Shown here one piece after another: positions 41,665-52,297 of a stretch of 64,000 nucleotides of DNA; position 1 is the first letter of the stretch, and each line of letters begins with the position of its first letter. Location of the stretch: positions 306,995 to 370,994 of the forward strand of contig DAIDHW010000001.1 of assembly GCA_027451865.1 (NCBI GenBank), in the 5' to 3' direction. A program made the position numbers and the translations under genes. The notes beneath the pieces were generated by a model that had not been told where the DNA came from, did not search any database, and was given only the letters and a program-made list of their open reading frames with translations. This DNA comes from Leptolyngbyaceae cyanobacterium clean351. Lineage in GTDB: Bacteria; Cyanobacteriota; Cyanobacteriia; DAIDHW01.

Positions 41665-43557
41665 GTGATCAAGTTCCAGGACGCCTTTGATGTGATTGTG
41701 GTTGGAGCTGGCCATGCTGGCTGTGAAGCTGCCCTGGCGGCGGCGCGGCTGGGGTGTCGGACTTTAGTGCTGACCATGAACTTGGACAAGATCGCCTGGC
41801 AGCCCTGTAACCCGGCGGTGGGGGGACCCGCTAAGTCCCAACTAGTCCACGAGGTAGACGCCCTAGGAGGAGAGACCGGTAAGGTCACCGACTGCACCTA
41901 CCTGCAAAAGCGAGTGTTAAATCGCTCCCGCGGTCCTGCTGTCTGGGCCCTGCGGGCGCAAACTGATAAGCGGGAGTACGCTGCGACTATGAAGCAGGTT
42001 CTCGAGAGTCAGCCTAACCTGAGCCTCCGGGAGGCCATGGTCACAGACCTAGTCCTGGACCCCCAGGGCCGACTACTAGGGGTACAGACCTACTTCGGTG
42101 TTAATTTTCAGGCCCCGGCGGTGGTCTTGACTACAGGCACCTTTTTAGGGGGGCGGGTTTGGATCGGTGATCGGTCTATGGCCGCTGGCCGGGCCGGGGA
42201 ATTTGCCGCCCAGGGCTTGACCGAGAGCCTCCAGCAGCTGGGGTTTGAAACGGACAGACTTAAAACCGGCACCCCCGCCCGGGTAGACCGTCGCTCGGTA
42301 GACTACCGCTGCCTCGAGCCTCAACCCCCAGACCCTGAGCAGCGGTGGTTTAGCTTCGACCCCCAAGCTTGGGTGGAGCGGGAGCAGACCAACTGTTACC
42401 TTACCCACACTACCCCCGCGACCCACCGTCTGATCCGTGATAACCTGCACCTCTCCCCGGTCTACGGGGGTTGGGTAGACGCCAAGGGTCCTCGTTACTG
42501 CCCAAGCATCGAAGACAAAATCGTGCGCTTTGCCGACAAGGAAAGTCATCAGATCTTCCTCGAGCCCGAGGGGCGGGACCACCCTGAGCTGTACATTCAG
42601 GGGTTTTCCACCGGTTTCCCTGAGGGTCTGCAGTTGGAGCTGCTGCGGACCCTACCCGGACTGGCTGACTGCGTACTGCTACGCCCCGCCTACGCTGTAG
42701 AGTACGACTACCTGCCGGCCACCCAGTGCTACCCCACCCTCATGACTAAGCGGCTGCCGGGTTTATTCTGTGCCGGCCAGATTAACGGTACCACGGGCTA
42801 CGAGGAGGCAGCTGCCCAGGGGATCGTAGCAGGGATCAACGCTGCTCATTTAGTCCAGGGCAAAGCACCAGTAATTTTCCCCCGGGAGCATAGCTACATC
42901 GGTGCCCTCATTGATGACCTGTGTACCAAAGACCTGCGGGAGCCCTACCGGATGCTCACCTCCCGATCCGAGTACCGCCTAGTCCTGCGGTCGGACAATG
43001 CCGACCAACGCCTCACTCCCCTCGGGCGAGAGCTTGGCCTAATTGACCAGCGGCGCTGGACCCTCTTTGAACACAAGCGCCTGCACATCCAACAAGAACA
43101 GCTACGCCTAGCCACCACTCGCCTGAAGGACCAAGACCCCGCCGCCCTAGCCCTGAGCACCAGCACCGGCCAAACTATCAAGGGTTCTATCACCCTGGCG
43201 GAACTGCTGCGCCGGCCGGGGGTGCGCTACGAGGACCTAGACCACCACGGCCTTGGCCGGCCGGACCTAGACCCCTTGGAAAAGGAAGGGGCAGAGGTTG
43301 AGATCAAGTACGCCGGTTACATTCAACGCCAGCAGGAGCAAATTGCCCAGGTAGCGCGCCAGGAGCATCGCCCCCTGCCAGCCAACTTGAACTACAATGC
43401 CATCCAGACTCTATCTAAGGAAGCCCGAGAGAAGCTTAGCCGGGCTCAACCCCTCACCCTCGGCCAAGCTAGTCGTCTTGGGGGGGTCAGTCCCGCTGAC
43501 ATCAACGCCCTGCTCGTCTACTTGGAAGTGACCCAGCGCTCAGCCCTATCCTGTTAG
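41665..43557 (+). CDS. mnmG: tRNA uridine 5-carboxymethylaminomethyl modification enzyme MnmG
   Basis: The 630-residue FAD enzyme (GidA), with MnmE, modifies the wobble uridine of several tRNAs. It has the FAD-binding start [18 protein letters not shown], the [20 protein letters not shown] motif and [18 protein letters not shown]-terminal helical domain ends with [17 protein letters not shown]. The start is GTG 41665. Length and all motifs are standard. Confidence 0.97.
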   Translation: MIKFQDAFDVIVVGAGHAGCEAALAAARLGCRTLVLTMNLDKIAWQPCNPAVGGPAKSQLVHEVDALGGETGKVTDCTYLQKRVLNRSRGPAVWALRAQTDKREYAATMKQVLESQPNLSLREAMVTDLVLDPQGRLLGVQTYFGVNFQAPAVVLTTGTFLGGRVWIGDRSMAAGRAGEFAAQGLTESLQQLGFETDRLKTGTPARVDRRSVDYRCLEPQPPDPEQRWFSFDPQAWVEREQTNCYLTHTTPATHRLIRDNLHLSPVYGGWVDAKGPRYCPSIEDKIVRFADKESHQIFLEPEGRDHPELYIQGFSTGFPEGLQLELLRTLPGLADCVLLRPAYAVEYDYLPATQCYPTLMTKRLPGLFCAGQINGTTGYEEAAAQGIVAGINAAHLVQGKAPVIFPREHSYIGALIDDLCTKDLREPYRMLTSRSEYRLVLRSDNADQRLTPLGRELGLIDQRRWTLFEHKRLHIQQEQLRLATTRLKDQDPAALALSTSTGQTIKGSITLAELLRRPGVRYEDLDHHGLGRPDLDPLEKEGAEVEIKYAGYIQRQQEQIAQVARQEHRPLPANLNYNAIQTLSKEAREKLSRAQPLTLGQASRLGGVSPADINALLVYLEVTQRSALSC

Positions 43558-43569
43558 TTATAGTTCCTC

Positions 43570-44313
43570 ATGGACCAGCCTGCCCTCCCTAGCTCTGCCC
43601 ATGACCCAAGCCATCTGGTGGAACGTCATGCGGAGTGCCTTGTAGACGAAGTGTTTGCAGAGGTGGAAGAGCTTTTGGGGGCGGGAGATTATAGCCCCCC
43701 ACCTCCCCCGCCCCCCCGGGTTGCTTCCCCTCGCCAAACCCTGGGACTGGTAGCTCTCGGAGCAGCCGGGGCCCTGGTCTTGGGGGGGACAGGGTTCTGG
43801 GCTGCACTGCAGCTGTTGCGTCCTCCGGCCTTGTCCGAGGTGCCCGCTGCCCCGCCCATCCCTCGGCCTGACCCGTTTTTTGCCTATCTGGCCCATTCCC
43901 TTAACCAGCTAGAAGCTCGGGAGCACCCGGACCAGCCATCCCCAGGCCCCCTAAAACTAGCTGTCCGTCCCCTACCCGTCCCCAGTTCTGAGCCGCTACC
44001 CACCGTGGCGATACCCTCGCCCCCCCCACCCCTGGTAAATAACGACCAACTACCTACCACCCCCGGCCAGCTTACAGTGCCCCTCAGCACCCCCGCCCCA
44101 CCTCTCACCACCTACACCCTAACTGGGGTTCTCAACCTAGGGGACCAGTCAGCAGCCCTCTTTAATATCGGTGGCACTACTCAGCAGGTATATATTGGTC
44201 AGGACGTAGGCCCTAGTGCGTGGAAATTGACCCAGGTCCAGACTCAAGCCGTAGTGATTCGGCGGCAGCAAAAAACCCTTACCCTGTTTGTCGGTCAGGA
44301 CTTTCAACCCTAG
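43570..44313 (+). CDS. PilP/GspC-like membrane-anchored protein
   Basis: The 247-residue protein has an N-terminal cytoplasmic part with a polyproline run (SPPPPPPPRV). One transmembrane helix follows (about residues 58-80, LGLVALGAAGALVLGGTGFW), then a long Pro/Ser-rich linker. The C-terminal beta domain (about 178-245, TYTLTGVLNLGDQSAALFNI, then QVYIGQDVG) resembles the GspC/PilP domain of type II secretion and type IV pilus complexes, which lines the periplasm and contacts secretin. No pilus genes adjoin it; a link to pili is inferred from the fold only. It lies 12 nt after mnmG. Confidence 0.65.
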   Translation: MDQPALPSSAHDPSHLVERHAECLVDEVFAEVEELLGAGDYSPPPPPPPRVASPRQTLGLVALGAAGALVLGGTGFWAALQLLRPPALSEVPAAPPIPRPDPFFAYLAHSLNQLEAREHPDQPSPGPLKLAVRPLPVPSSEPLPTVAIPSPPPPLVNNDQLPTTPGQLTVPLSTPAPPLTTYTLTGVLNLGDQSAALFNIGGTTQQVYIGQDVGPSAWKLTQVQTQAVVIRRQQKTLTLFVGQDFQP

Positions 44314-44321
44314 GAGTAACC

Positions 44322-44861
44322 ATGAGCCTGCTTGATGACGTCAACCGCCTTTTGGAAGCCCGCCTAGAAGAGTTCATGCGTAAAAATCCACACCTGGAAC
44401 TCCAGGCTATGGAGGAGAAGCTCCAACAACAACTAGAGGAGGTCCAGCGGTTGGTCTTGCAGGCAGAGGCTGACCAGAAACGCACCGAAGCCCAGATCCT
44501 CACCCTAGCTAAGGAGATTCAGCGCTGGGATGAAAGGATCAAGCTTGCCAAGCAGGCTGGCCGCGAGGACCTAGTGACCCGAGCTCAGCAACGCCAGGTA
44601 GAGCTACTGCGCCAAGGCAATCAGGCCTGGGGGCAGATGGAGGTCCTGCGGGACCGCTACCGCCAGGGCCAAGAGCTCTACGAAAAGATCGCCAAACGCC
44701 GGCAGGAGGTGCAAGCAATGGCCAAGCAAGCCCAGGCTGCCAGGACCACCCAGAGTAGCACGCCTCCGGGCAATCCTAGCTCTGCCGACCCCCTCGAGGA
44801 AACCTTCCGGCACCTAGAGGCGGAACTGGAATTACAGGAAATCCGCCGCCAGCACTCCTAG
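44322..44861 (+). CDS. PspA/IM30-like coiled-coil protein (TIGR04376-type)
   Basis: This 179-residue, highly charged, almost fully alpha-helical protein has a long coiled coil (about residues 25-140), for example MEEKLQQQLEEVQRLVLQAE and RWDERIKLAKQAGREDLVTR. The first ~20 residues (SLLDDVNRLLEARLEEFMRK) could be an amphipathic membrane-binding helix. It resembles the cyanobacterial TIGR04376 family, related in outline to PspA/Vipp1. AGGAG lies 5 nt before ATG 44322. The start is 8 nt after the PilP-like gene; the stop overlaps the convergent desA by 4 nt. Confidence 0.7.
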   Translation: MSLLDDVNRLLEARLEEFMRKNPHLELQAMEEKLQQQLEEVQRLVLQAEADQKRTEAQILTLAKEIQRWDERIKLAKQAGREDLVTRAQQRQVELLRQGNQAWGQMEVLRDRYRQGQELYEKIAKRRQEVQAMAKQAQAARTTQSSTPPGNPSSADPLEETFRHLEAELELQEIRRQHS

Positions 44862-45898
44862 GGCTGGGAGCGCTGAAACTGAGCAAACGTTTGGTAGTTG
44901 GTCGGGGGACTGTAAAGGTGGCAGCGACTGATAATCTGCCACAGTAACCTGCCTGTAAACAGCCGTCTTTTTAGGTGTGACCCCCAGTTATCGGTCAGGC
45001 TCTGGTCTGCCAGCCGGAGGTTATAGGAGGGGATAGCGGTGGAAATGTGGTGGGGGATATGGACGTTTATGTCGTGGCAAAACACCTCAACCCAACGGGG
45101 ATAGGAACAGTGAACCGTTCCTGATAGTTGCGACTCTAGCTCTCCCCACTGGCCTGCCGGTTGAAAAGGTATGTCTACTGCCGTGTGATGGACCAGGGTA
45201 AAAGTGCTCATCCAAAAATGAAACCCTAGCCAGGGCACTAACCAAAACTTCACTACCCCCCAAGCCCCCGTAGTCAGGTACAGGGCCGGGAAAGCGACTA
45301 AAGCGAAACCAAGTACTAGGAGTACCGACAGGCGCACCTGGCCCCGCTCCTTGGGATCGGTAAATTGCCCCCAGACAAAGTGCAGTACTCCCCAGTGGAC
45401 CGCCGAGGCTAGCCACCACAGGGGACCGCGCAGGGCTTGGTATCCCCACTGTCCCCACCTGGGTAAGCTGGCATAGGTTTGGGGGTCTAGGGGCTGCCAG
45501 GCATTATCCTGGTCCATCTGGTTGGTGTAGCGATGGTGGTGGTTGTGCCGGATCCGCCAAGCGTGAAATGGGTAAATCAGCGGCAGCATCAACCCATGAC
45601 CGACTAGGTCGTTAACCCAACGGCGCTGGGCAAAGGATCGGTGTCCGCAATCGTGGGCCAGCACAAATAGCCCTGTCAGGGCAGTACCAGTCCAAAGCCA
45701 AGCTAGGGGGAGGAGAAACCAAGGCGCCAAAGCCAGGGCGAAGTAACCTAGGCTCACAAGACCTAGACTTAAAGCTACTCCAGACCAAGCTTTGCGGCGA
45801 TTTTTGACAAAACACTCCCGGGGTAGGGTTTTTAAGACATCTTTTAGTTGCAATCCTGCTAGAGGCTGAGAGTCATTAGTTAATTGGGTAACAGGCAT
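44858..45898 (-). CDS. desA: Acyl-lipid delta-12 desaturase (DesA-type)
   Basis: The 346-residue membrane di-iron desaturase has the three histidine boxes HDCGH, HNHHH and HIPHH, placed as in cyanobacterial DesA. There are four or more transmembrane helices. DesA inserts the second double bond (delta-12) into C18 acyl chains of membrane lipids, using ferredoxin, and is cold-induced in several species. Assignment as DesA rather than DesC or DesB follows the box sequences, especially HDCGH with HNHHH. Confidence 0.88.
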   Translation of the reverse strand: MPVTQLTNDSQPLAGLQLKDVLKTLPRECFVKNRRKAWSGVALSLGLVSLGYFALALAPWFLLPLAWLWTGTALTGLFVLAHDCGHRSFAQRRWVNDLVGHGLMLPLIYPFHAWRIRHNHHHRYTNQMDQDNAWQPLDPQTYASLPRWGQWGYQALRGPLWWLASAVHWGVLHFVWGQFTDPKERGQVRLSVLLVLGFALVAFPALYLTTGAWGVVKFWLVPWLGFHFWMSTFTLVHHTAVDIPFQPAGQWGELESQLSGTVHCSYPRWVEVFCHDINVHIPHHISTAIPSYNLRLADQSLTDNWGSHLKRRLFTGRLLWQIISRCHLYSPPTNYQTFAQFQRSQP

Positions 45899-45931
45899 AG
45901 GTGCGCAGTGACGGAGAAGGGCAAGGAAAAC

Positions 45932-45958
45932 TAATCAAACCCCAAGGGGTTAGTTTTT
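45932..45958. promoter_or_regulatory. Imperfect hairpin upstream of desA
   Basis: AACTAATCAAACCCCAAGGGGTTAGTTTTT-type sequence: the arms AAACTAA and TTAGTTT flank a CCCC-AA-GGGG core with a TCAAA bulge. It lies 34 nt upstream of the desA ATG, in the divergent gap. It could be a leader structure or operator for desA; no known regulator is recognised. Confidence 0.35.
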
Positions 45959-46155
45959 AGACCCTCAGCAGTCTACCATTGCCGGCCTACATTTAAGAAA
46001 TGTTAATATTAATTACGGAATACTAAGGTGATTCAATGCCCCAGAGATGCCCCCCTAGGGCATTGATTCTCCTGGCGGGGTGTGTTTTACTACAAACACT
46101 CGGAAACCCAGCCCCCCCAGGGCACGTAGATCTGCCACTTGTGAGGCTGCCATTC

Positions 46156-47199
46156 ATGTTCGCCACTCTGCAACACATTCTCTCCGACAACCCTAAGCGG
46201 GTCCGTCGCAACGTCATCAGCATTTATCTATTCTTGATTTTCGCCAATCTGCTTGTCTGGGGCATCACCCTGGTTGTCTTTCGTCCCTACCCTCTCCTGC
46301 TAGGCACAGCAGCGGTGGCTTACAGTTTTGGGCTGCGTCACGCAGTGGATGCCGACCACATTGCCGCCATTGATAATGTGACCCGCAAGTTGATTCAAGA
46401 GGGCAAACGACCAGTAACGGTCGGTTTTTTCTTTGCCCTGGGGCACTCCACGATCGTGATTCTTATGTCAGTGGGGATTGTCCTCGCCTCCGTGGCGATC
46501 AAGACCTACTTTCCTACCTATGAGGCTGTGGGTAATATCGTCGGCACCCTAGTGTCAACCTTCTTCCTGTTTGGGCTTGCCGCTATTAATACTGTGGTGC
46601 TGATAAACGTCTACCACACCTTCCAGGCTGTCAAACGGGGCGAACCCTACCGGGAAGAGGAGCTCGAATCGATCCTCAATCAGCGCGGCTTCACGCGCCG
46701 CCTGTTCCGGCCCCTCCTCAAGTTAGTGGACCGGGGCTGGAAAATGTACCCGGTGGGGGTCGTATTCGGACTGGGATTCGACACGGCCAGCGAAGTTGGC
46801 CTATTGGGAATTGCGGCGGCTAGTGCCACCCAAGGGATGCCCATCTGGACGATTATGCTTTTTCCCGCCCTGTTCACGGTCGGAATGTCCCTAGTAGATA
46901 CCACCGACGGGGTGTTGATGCTAGGAGCCTACAACTGGGCAGCGATTAAGCCTGTGCGCAAGCTCTACTACAACCTGACCGTCACTACCATTTCGGTGCT
47001 GGTAGCCGTGTTTGTGGGGGGGATTGAAGCCCTGGGATTACTGGGGGATGAACTGCATTTACAGGGTCCCTTCTGGACCTTGATGGACAACCTCAACAAT
47101 AACTTCGGTCTGATTGGCTACAGTGTCATCGGCCTGTTTGTAGCTACCTGGCTCATCTCGACGGTTGTCTATAACCTCAAGGGCTACGACCAGCTGTAG
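46156..47199 (+). CDS. Nickel/cobalt transporter, NiCoT (HoxN/NixA) family
   Basis: This ~347-residue permease has eight or so helices and the family signatures RHAVDADHIAAIDNVTRK (HX4DH metal-selectivity motif), FALGHSTIVIL, GFDTASEVGLL and FTVGMSLVDTTDG. Cobalt import would serve the cobalamin genes in this window; nickel is equally possible. I start at ATG 46156 (GAGG 9 nt upstream). An in-frame ATG at 46036 would add a hydrophobic 40-residue leader but lies in a potential hairpin (46033-46041 pairs with 46058-46066), which may instead be a structured 5' leader. Confidence 0.9.
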   Translation: MFATLQHILSDNPKRVRRNVISIYLFLIFANLLVWGITLVVFRPYPLLLGTAAVAYSFGLRHAVDADHIAAIDNVTRKLIQEGKRPVTVGFFFALGHSTIVILMSVGIVLASVAIKTYFPTYEAVGNIVGTLVSTFFLFGLAAINTVVLINVYHTFQAVKRGEPYREEELESILNQRGFTRRLFRPLLKLVDRGWKMYPVGVVFGLGFDTASEVGLLGIAAASATQGMPIWTIMLFPALFTVGMSLVDTTDGVLMLGAYNWAAIKPVRKLYYNLTVTTISVLVAVFVGGIEALGLLGDELHLQGPFWTLMDNLNNNFGLIGYSVIGLFVATWLISTVVYNLKGYDQL

Positions 47200-47459
47200 A
47201 GCAGCCGGGGAACCTGGTACCAGGCTGGTAATGAATCTCATGGTAACCAAAGTTTCAGGGGTTTCCTAGCTCCTCAGCTCCTAGGACCCCCGAACCTGTT
47301 GCCCCCTAGGCTTAGAGCTCCTGAAACCTCTACCTCCTACTCCGGGACTGACTCCCGAGAATTCTCGGCGGTCCTGGCCGCCTGCAAGAGATGGACAGGA
47401 AATTAACCGGTGAAGATTGCCACTGCCTACCATTACTTTGCCACTCGGAGACACTTTGG

Positions 47460-49019
47460 ATGCGCCAATACGTGGGTTTATTAGCACTAATGCTCGGTAC
47501 AATTGGGGGTTGGGGCGGGGTGAGACCAGCGCTTGCTCAGCCCCCAAGGCAATTTTTAACCGTGGATGAGTTATCTGGGGTGACTCCTAACTCCTGGGCC
47601 AGGCAAGCTCTCCAGAGCCTCCAGACGCGCTACGGTTGCCTTAAGGGCTACCCTGAGGGAAATTTCCTAGGCAACCAAGCCCTGACCCGCTACGAATTTG
47701 CTGCCGGCCTAGAAGCTTGTTTAGCAAAAATTACCAACCTAGCTAGAAGCGGTCAGGTGCGCCCGGCAGACCTAGGCACCCTCCAGCGCTTACAACAGCA
47801 GTTTGCTGCCGAACTAGCCAAGTTGGACAAGCGGATCACCCCCCTAGAAACTCACCTGCACACCTTGGATGCCCAGCAGTTTAATCCCTTAACGAAATTG
47901 TCCGGGGAGGTAATCTTTGAGGTGGAAGACGCCCCAGGTACCCAAAACGCTCTGGTGGCCCAAAACCGGGTCCGCCTCGACCTGCAAACTAGCTTTACCG
48001 GTCATGACCTGCTGCACACCCGCATTGGGGCCGGTAACTCCCCGAGTCTGGCCCTGAATGGAGGCGTGCCCACCGCTGTGGGAAACCTGGCCCTACAGAC
48101 TGGCTATACCGGGGAAAGCGCCAGCATTGATTGGCTGGCCTACTACTTCCCGGCGGGTAAGCACATCCAGTTTTATGTAGCAGCCCTGAGTGGTACTAGC
48201 CCCGACTACCTGCCTACCACTGCCAACAGTGCTCTGGACCAAGGTGATGGGGGCACGGGCAGCCTGACCCTCTTTGGGGCCCATAATGCCATCTATAACA
48301 TTGGCGGTGGTACGGGGGCAGGGTTTAACTGGCAGGTCAACTCCCGGGTCCAACTGGGAGCTGGCTATCTGGCCGGACCGACTTCAGCCAGTGACCCGAC
48401 CCCAGGTAATGGCCTGTTTAACGGTGACTGCACTGCCCTGGGGCAACTGACCCTTACGCCCACCCCTGCCCTGACCGTGGCCCTTACCTATGCCAACGGC
48501 TACGACTCCCCAGGCACACCGATTTTCAACTATGCCTTCAGTGCCTTGGGGGGTCCCGCTCCCGTCTCGGGGGTAGAGGGGACTAGTTTTGCCAATTTCC
48601 CCGGGGGGCTTACTAGGTCTATCAACACCAACTCCTACGGAATTTCCTTGTCCTACCAAGTCAACCCCAAGTTAATGATTAGCGCCTGGGGAGACTATAC
48701 CCAAGCGCAGATCCAAGCCCCCGGAACCCCAGATGGGGAAGTTTGGAACTACGCCCTCGCCCTTGCTTCGCCTGACCTATTCAAAAAGGGTAATCTCGGG
48801 GGACTAATTATCGGGGCTGATCCCTACCTAGGTAACCCGCAGCAGGTCGGCTACGGGGGAGTAGGCCGGGCGGTTCCTTTGCATGTGGAGGTTTTTTACC
48901 GTTACCAGGTCAATGATTTCTTTGCCGTTACCCCGGGGATCATCTACCTAGACAACCCCAACCAACAGCCCGGTACCAGCAACACTATCCTGGTTCTACG
49001 CAACACCTTTGAGTTCTAG
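47460..49019 (+). CDS. SLH-domain outer-membrane porin
   Basis: The 519-residue product has a signal peptide (residues 1-26, cleavage near RPALA-Q). One SLH domain follows (about 35-100, GCLKGYPEGNFLGNQALTRY, then EFAAGLEACL), which binds peptidoglycan-linked polymer. A coiled stretch (LQRLQQQFAAELAKLDKRI) and a C-terminal beta-barrel (from ~150) end in Phe (VLRNTFEF), typical of outer-membrane proteins. It is a member of the SomA/iron-uptake porin family abundant in cyanobacteria. I start at ATG 47460, the first residue giving a proper signal peptide. Confidence 0.9.
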   Translation: MRQYVGLLALMLGTIGGWGGVRPALAQPPRQFLTVDELSGVTPNSWARQALQSLQTRYGCLKGYPEGNFLGNQALTRYEFAAGLEACLAKITNLARSGQVRPADLGTLQRLQQQFAAELAKLDKRITPLETHLHTLDAQQFNPLTKLSGEVIFEVEDAPGTQNALVAQNRVRLDLQTSFTGHDLLHTRIGAGNSPSLALNGGVPTAVGNLALQTGYTGESASIDWLAYYFPAGKHIQFYVAALSGTSPDYLPTTANSALDQGDGGTGSLTLFGAHNAIYNIGGGTGAGFNWQVNSRVQLGAGYLAGPTSASDPTPGNGLFNGDCTALGQLTLTPTPALTVALTYANGYDSPGTPIFNYAFSALGGPAPVSGVEGTSFANFPGGLTRSINTNSYGISLSYQVNPKLMISAWGDYTQAQIQAPGTPDGEVWNYALALASPDLFKKGNLGGLIIGADPYLGNPQQVGYGGVGRAVPLHVEVFYRYQVNDFFAVTPGIIYLDNPNQQPGTSNTILVLRNTFEF

Positions 49020-49057
49020 TTAGTTTTAGAGATGTCCAGGCCCGACTGCCCTATCCC

Positions 49058-50296
49058 CTAGCGATTGGGCCGGCGTTTCTGGAGGAAGTCGGGGATGTCT
49101 AGGGTAGGCTTAGCAGCTTTACCGTGGGTCTCAGGAGCTGGCTTGGGGGTGATCACCGGGGCAGAACGCTTAGCTGCCGACACCGGTGGTGGAGATGGCT
49201 CACCACTAAAACCAGTAGCAATGACGGTAATCTGCATATCTCCCTGGAGTTGGTCGTTGATCACGGCCCCAAAAATGATGTTGGCATTGGGGTCTACCAC
49301 TTCGTAGATCAACTCGGCTGCCGCATTCACCTCGTGGAGAGTAAGGTCTGAACTGCCGGTGATGTTGAACACTACTCCCCGGGCACCATCGATGGAGGAC
49401 TCTAGGAGTGGGGAAGAAATAGCCATGGAGGCAGCTTCCCGGGCCCGGGCCTTGCCTGACCCGACACCAATCCCCATCAGGGCTGACCCGGCGTCCGCCA
49501 TCACTGCCCTCACGTCTGCGAAGTCCACGTTTACTAACCCAGGGATGGTGATAATGTCAGAAATGCCCTGGACCCCTTGCCGCAGAATATCATCAGCGAT
49601 CCGGAAGCTTTCCTGGACGGGAGTTTGTTCAGCTACTACCGCTAGGAGTTTGTCGTTGGGGATCACGATCAAGGTATCAACCCGGCCTTGCAAAGCGGCA
49701 ATCCCCTCCTCAGCTTGACTGAGGCGGCGCCGGCCCTCAAATAAAAAGGGACGGGTGATCACGCCTACCGTCAGGGCACCGCTTTCCTTGGCTACCTCTG
49801 CCACGATGGGAGCTGCCCCGGTCCCAGTACCCCCCCCCATCCCGGCGGTAATAAATACCAGATCGGTATCCTCAAGCATGGCGGCAATTTCATCCCGAGA
49901 CTCCTCCGCCGCCTTTTGACCAATGGCGGGATTACCCCCGGCCCCTAAACCCCGGGTTAGCTTCTGACCGATCTGCAGGCGCCGGGGAGCAATGGACTGG
50001 CTCAAGGACTGAGCATCGGTATTAATTGACCAAAATTCCACCCCGACAATATCCCGTGACACCATCCGGTTGACTGCATTGCCACCTCCCCCGCCAACAC
50101 CAATAACTTTAATTTTGGCGATACTGCTGGGCATAATCACGTCACTCCTGGGGTCTTTGGCAGAGATGCCTCTGGGGTTGATATTTAGGCCCGAATCAAC
50201 GTAGGTACCGTAGCCCTTAGCCCTCAGATCCAAAGGTTCAGGATGAGGAGAGTCGTCAGGAGGCTCATGTAATTGATCTGTGTTATCCATCACCAT
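49058..50296 (-). CDS. ftsZ: Cell division GTPase FtsZ
   Basis: The ~412-residue tubulin homologue forms the Z-ring. It has the GTP-binding loop [13 protein letters not shown], the tubulin signature [10 protein letters not shown] and the catalytic T7 loop [20 protein letters not shown]. Cyanobacterial features are the ~50-residue N-terminal extension (residues 1-50, Pro/Asp-rich) and a C-terminal peptide [13 protein letters not shown] that binds partner proteins. The start could be ATG 50296 or 50290; neither has a clear ribosome site. ftsQ lies upstream on the same strand, 268 nt away. Confidence 0.97.
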   Translation of the reverse strand: MVMDNTDQLHEPPDDSPHPEPLDLRAKGYGTYVDSGLNINPRGISAKDPRSDVIMPSSIAKIKVIGVGGGGGNAVNRMVSRDIVGVEFWSINTDAQSLSQSIAPRRLQIGQKLTRGLGAGGNPAIGQKAAEESRDEIAAMLEDTDLVFITAGMGGGTGTGAAPIVAEVAKESGALTVGVITRPFLFEGRRRLSQAEEGIAALQGRVDTLIVIPNDKLLAVVAEQTPVQESFRIADDILRQGVQGISDIITIPGLVNVDFADVRAVMADAGSALMGIGVGSGKARAREAASMAISSPLLESSIDGARGVVFNITGSSDLTLHEVNAAAELIYEVVDPNANIIFGAVINDQLQGDMQITVIATGFSGEPSPPPVSAAKRSAPVITPKPAPETHGKAAKPTLDIPDFLQKRRPNR

Positions 50297-50564
50297 AATT
50301 GTATGGAATCTTACGTAATTCCCCCGTGTCACCCTCGGCGCTGGAGGCAGCAGGTCTCAGTACAGTCTAAACAACTTTCGCAAACAAGCTGCTTATTAGT
50401 CAACTCTAATGTATCCCGGAGAGACTAGCTGCATAGCAAGACCGGACCACAATCCTTACCCGGACACTCCCGGAGACAAATTCTCTGGACCTGCTGGGTG
50501 ACAATCCTGGCAGAGTGGATCTACCATGACCAACACGATAACACGGAAATTCGCTTACCAGGCT

Positions 50565-51419
50565 CTAGTCATGGGGGGCCCGGGGACGCGCTGGCGAGGG
50601 GGATTTAGTTAGGTGGGGAAGATTTAACTGGAGGGTCGGTAGGTTGGGATTGCGTAGGTCTAAGTAACTGAATTTAGTCAGGGGAACTTTTCTCGGCAGC
50701 CCCACCAACTGATTCAGCCTGTGAATTTGCTGGGGGAACACTTGGCCATCGTAGGGACCGAGATAAACTAGGCCTAAGGAAGTGGTGAGAATGAGGTTTT
50801 CCGGGTTACGCCAATCGACCTGGGTAACCTTTACCTGGGATAGACGCAGGGCGGCGTAGAAGGGCTTCCAGTAGCGCAGGTCCTGGGGCTTGATTCCCAC
50901 TACAGTCAGGTCTGGTTTGGGAGCTTGGGCCTGCAGGGCTGTCAGGGGCAACCAAACCCCTTGGTCATCCAGAATGCCAGGCTGCTCCTCCAGGGGAGAA
51001 AGATCCCTAGCCAAGACCACGGGCCCCGGGAGAGTGAGGGCAACTGGGGTTTTCTCCCGCACAGTGACTAGTATTTCTGGCGGCCAGAGGCGGCGGGTGA
51101 CCGAGGCTTGAGCTAGGGGTGCCTGAGCCAGGAGAGCCTGTTCTAGGGCCCGGGGTTGCACCTGCAAAATTGACTCGGGATAACGGAAATTAAGGATCCT
51201 GTAGAGGGCCTCAGTAGTTATCTCATGATTACCGATAATGCGCACCTGGGTGGGTTTGCTGATCACCCAGGCTGAGGAGGTAGCCAAGACCAGGAGGCTA
51301 GCGGTCAAGCCGCTGACTGCCAGGAGTTGCCAAACCCCCTGCACCAGTCTCCAGCGCCGTCGGTGGCGCAATTCGCGGCGCCGCTTGGTTAACTCATCCA
51401 GGGGAGGGGAGGTTTTCAC
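50565..51419 (-). CDS. ftsQ: Cell division protein FtsQ (POTRA domain)
   Basis: This 284-residue single-pass membrane protein has a basic cytoplasmic tail ([14 protein letters not shown]). A transmembrane helix (about residues 30-50) is followed by a POTRA domain ([20 protein letters not shown], about 58-125), then a beta domain. It links FtsZ-ring proteins to septal peptidoglycan synthesis. The start is GTG 51419, overlapping the panD stop by 4 nt, so its translation is coupled to panD. ftsQ then ftsZ in this order is usual in cyanobacteria. Confidence 0.9.
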   Translation of the reverse strand: MKTSPPLDELTKRRRELRHRRRWRLVQGVWQLLAVSGLTASLLVLATSSAWVISKPTQVRIIGNHEITTEALYRILNFRYPESILQVQPRALEQALLAQAPLAQASVTRRLWPPEILVTVREKTPVALTLPGPVVLARDLSPLEEQPGILDDQGVWLPLTALQAQAPKPDLTVVGIKPQDLRYWKPFYAALRLSQVKVTQVDWRNPENLILTTSLGLVYLGPYDGQVFPQQIHRLNQLVGLPRKVPLTKFSYLDLRNPNLPTLQLNLPHLTKSPSPARPRAPHD

Positions 51420-51778
51420 TGGGATGAAGACTGAAGAAGATGATTTTCCTGGTCAACGATCACCACTGTCGGCACATGTTCAGCTGCCTCCTCGGGGGTA
51501 AACTGAGCGTAGGCCATGATAATTACCCGGTCTCCCCGCACCCCCAGCCGGGCTGCTGCCCCGTTGAGTTCCACCAACCCCGAACCGGCAGGGGCAGGGA
51601 TGGCGTAGGTGATGAGGCGCGAGCCATTACTAGTGTTGACTATGTGCACCTGCTCATGAGGCATGATCCCAGCCGTATCCAAGAGCAGCCGGTCCACACC
51701 GATGCTACCCGTGTAGTCAAGGTGGGCACCGGTGAGAATACAGCCGTGGATCTTAGCCAGCAACAGGGTGCGCAGCAT
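51416..51778 (-). CDS. panD: Aspartate 1-decarboxylase
   Basis: The 120-residue proenzyme self-cleaves at a Gly-Ser bond ([10 protein letters not shown], about residue 24) to make the pyruvoyl cofactor, and forms beta-alanine for pantothenate and coenzyme A. It also has [18 protein letters not shown], the family start, and [20 protein letters not shown]. It starts 3 nt after ppa and overlaps ftsQ by 4 nt. Confidence 0.95.
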   Translation of the reverse strand: MLRTLLLAKIHGCILTGAHLDYTGSIGVDRLLLDTAGIMPHEQVHIVNTSNGSRLITYAIPAPAGSGLVELNGAAARLGVRGDRVIIMAYAQFTPEEAAEHVPTVVIVDQENHLLQSSSQ

Positions 51779-51781
51779 AGT

Positions 51782-52297
51782 CTAGGTTGTTTGGTAGGCC
51801 TGGACGCACTTTTCCACCAAGGGTAACACTTGGTCTACGTCTTGCCAACCAAGGATTTGCGTGGTCTTCTTCTCCAGGTTCTTGTAGGTGCGGAAAAACT
51901 CGGCAATTTCGTCTAGACGGTGGGGAGCAATGTCCTTGAGGGAGGCTACCTGGGCATAGCGGGGGTCCTTGACGGGCACGCACAGCAGCTTTTCATCCCG
52001 GTCCCCCCCATCGATCATCTCCAGCATGCCCACGGGCCGGGCAGTGATCACACAACCGGGGAAAGTAGGCTGGTCCATAATCACCATCCCATCAAGGGGG
52101 TCGCCGTCGTCGGCTAGGGTGTTGGGGATAAAACCGTAATCGAAGGGGTAGGCCACGGAGGCGTACAGGACGCGGTCTAGGGCAAAGGCTTGGAGTTCCT
52201 TATCAAACTCGTACTTATTCTTGCTCCCAGCGGGGATCTCAATCAGAACATTAATCAAACCGGTTTTGGGCTGAGGGGGAATACGAGACAGATCCAC
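51782..52297 (-). CDS. ppa: Inorganic pyrophosphatase (family I)
   Basis: The ~171-residue soluble pyrophosphatase has the metal-binding signature [10 protein letters not shown] and the [13 protein letters not shown] and [16 protein letters not shown] segments. It hydrolyses pyrophosphate, driving biosynthetic reactions. I prefer GTG 52297 ([10 protein letters not shown], with GGAG 10 nt upstream), which gives the normal cyanobacterial length. ATG 52327 would add ten residues and lacks a ribosome site. It is the first of a tight ppa-panD-ftsQ run. Confidence 0.94.
   Translation of the reverse strand: MDLSRIPPQPKTGLINVLIEIPAGSKNKYEFDKELQAFALDRVLYASVAYPFDYGFIPNTLADDGDPLDGMVIMDQPTFPGCVITARPVGMLEMIDGGDRDEKLLCVPVKDPRYAQVASLKDIAPHRLDEIAEFFRTYKNLEKKTTQILGWQDVDQVLPLVEKCVQAYQTT

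Noticed and set aside
45899..46155. Possible cobalamin riboswitch upstream of the Ni/Co transporter (GGTGATTCAA, GATGCCCCCC and GCCACTT fragments)
   Set aside because: The ordered B12-box elements (AGCCACTG, GCAACTGT and the GGTGAAA-type segment) are not present in the right arrangement; matches are only fragmentary.
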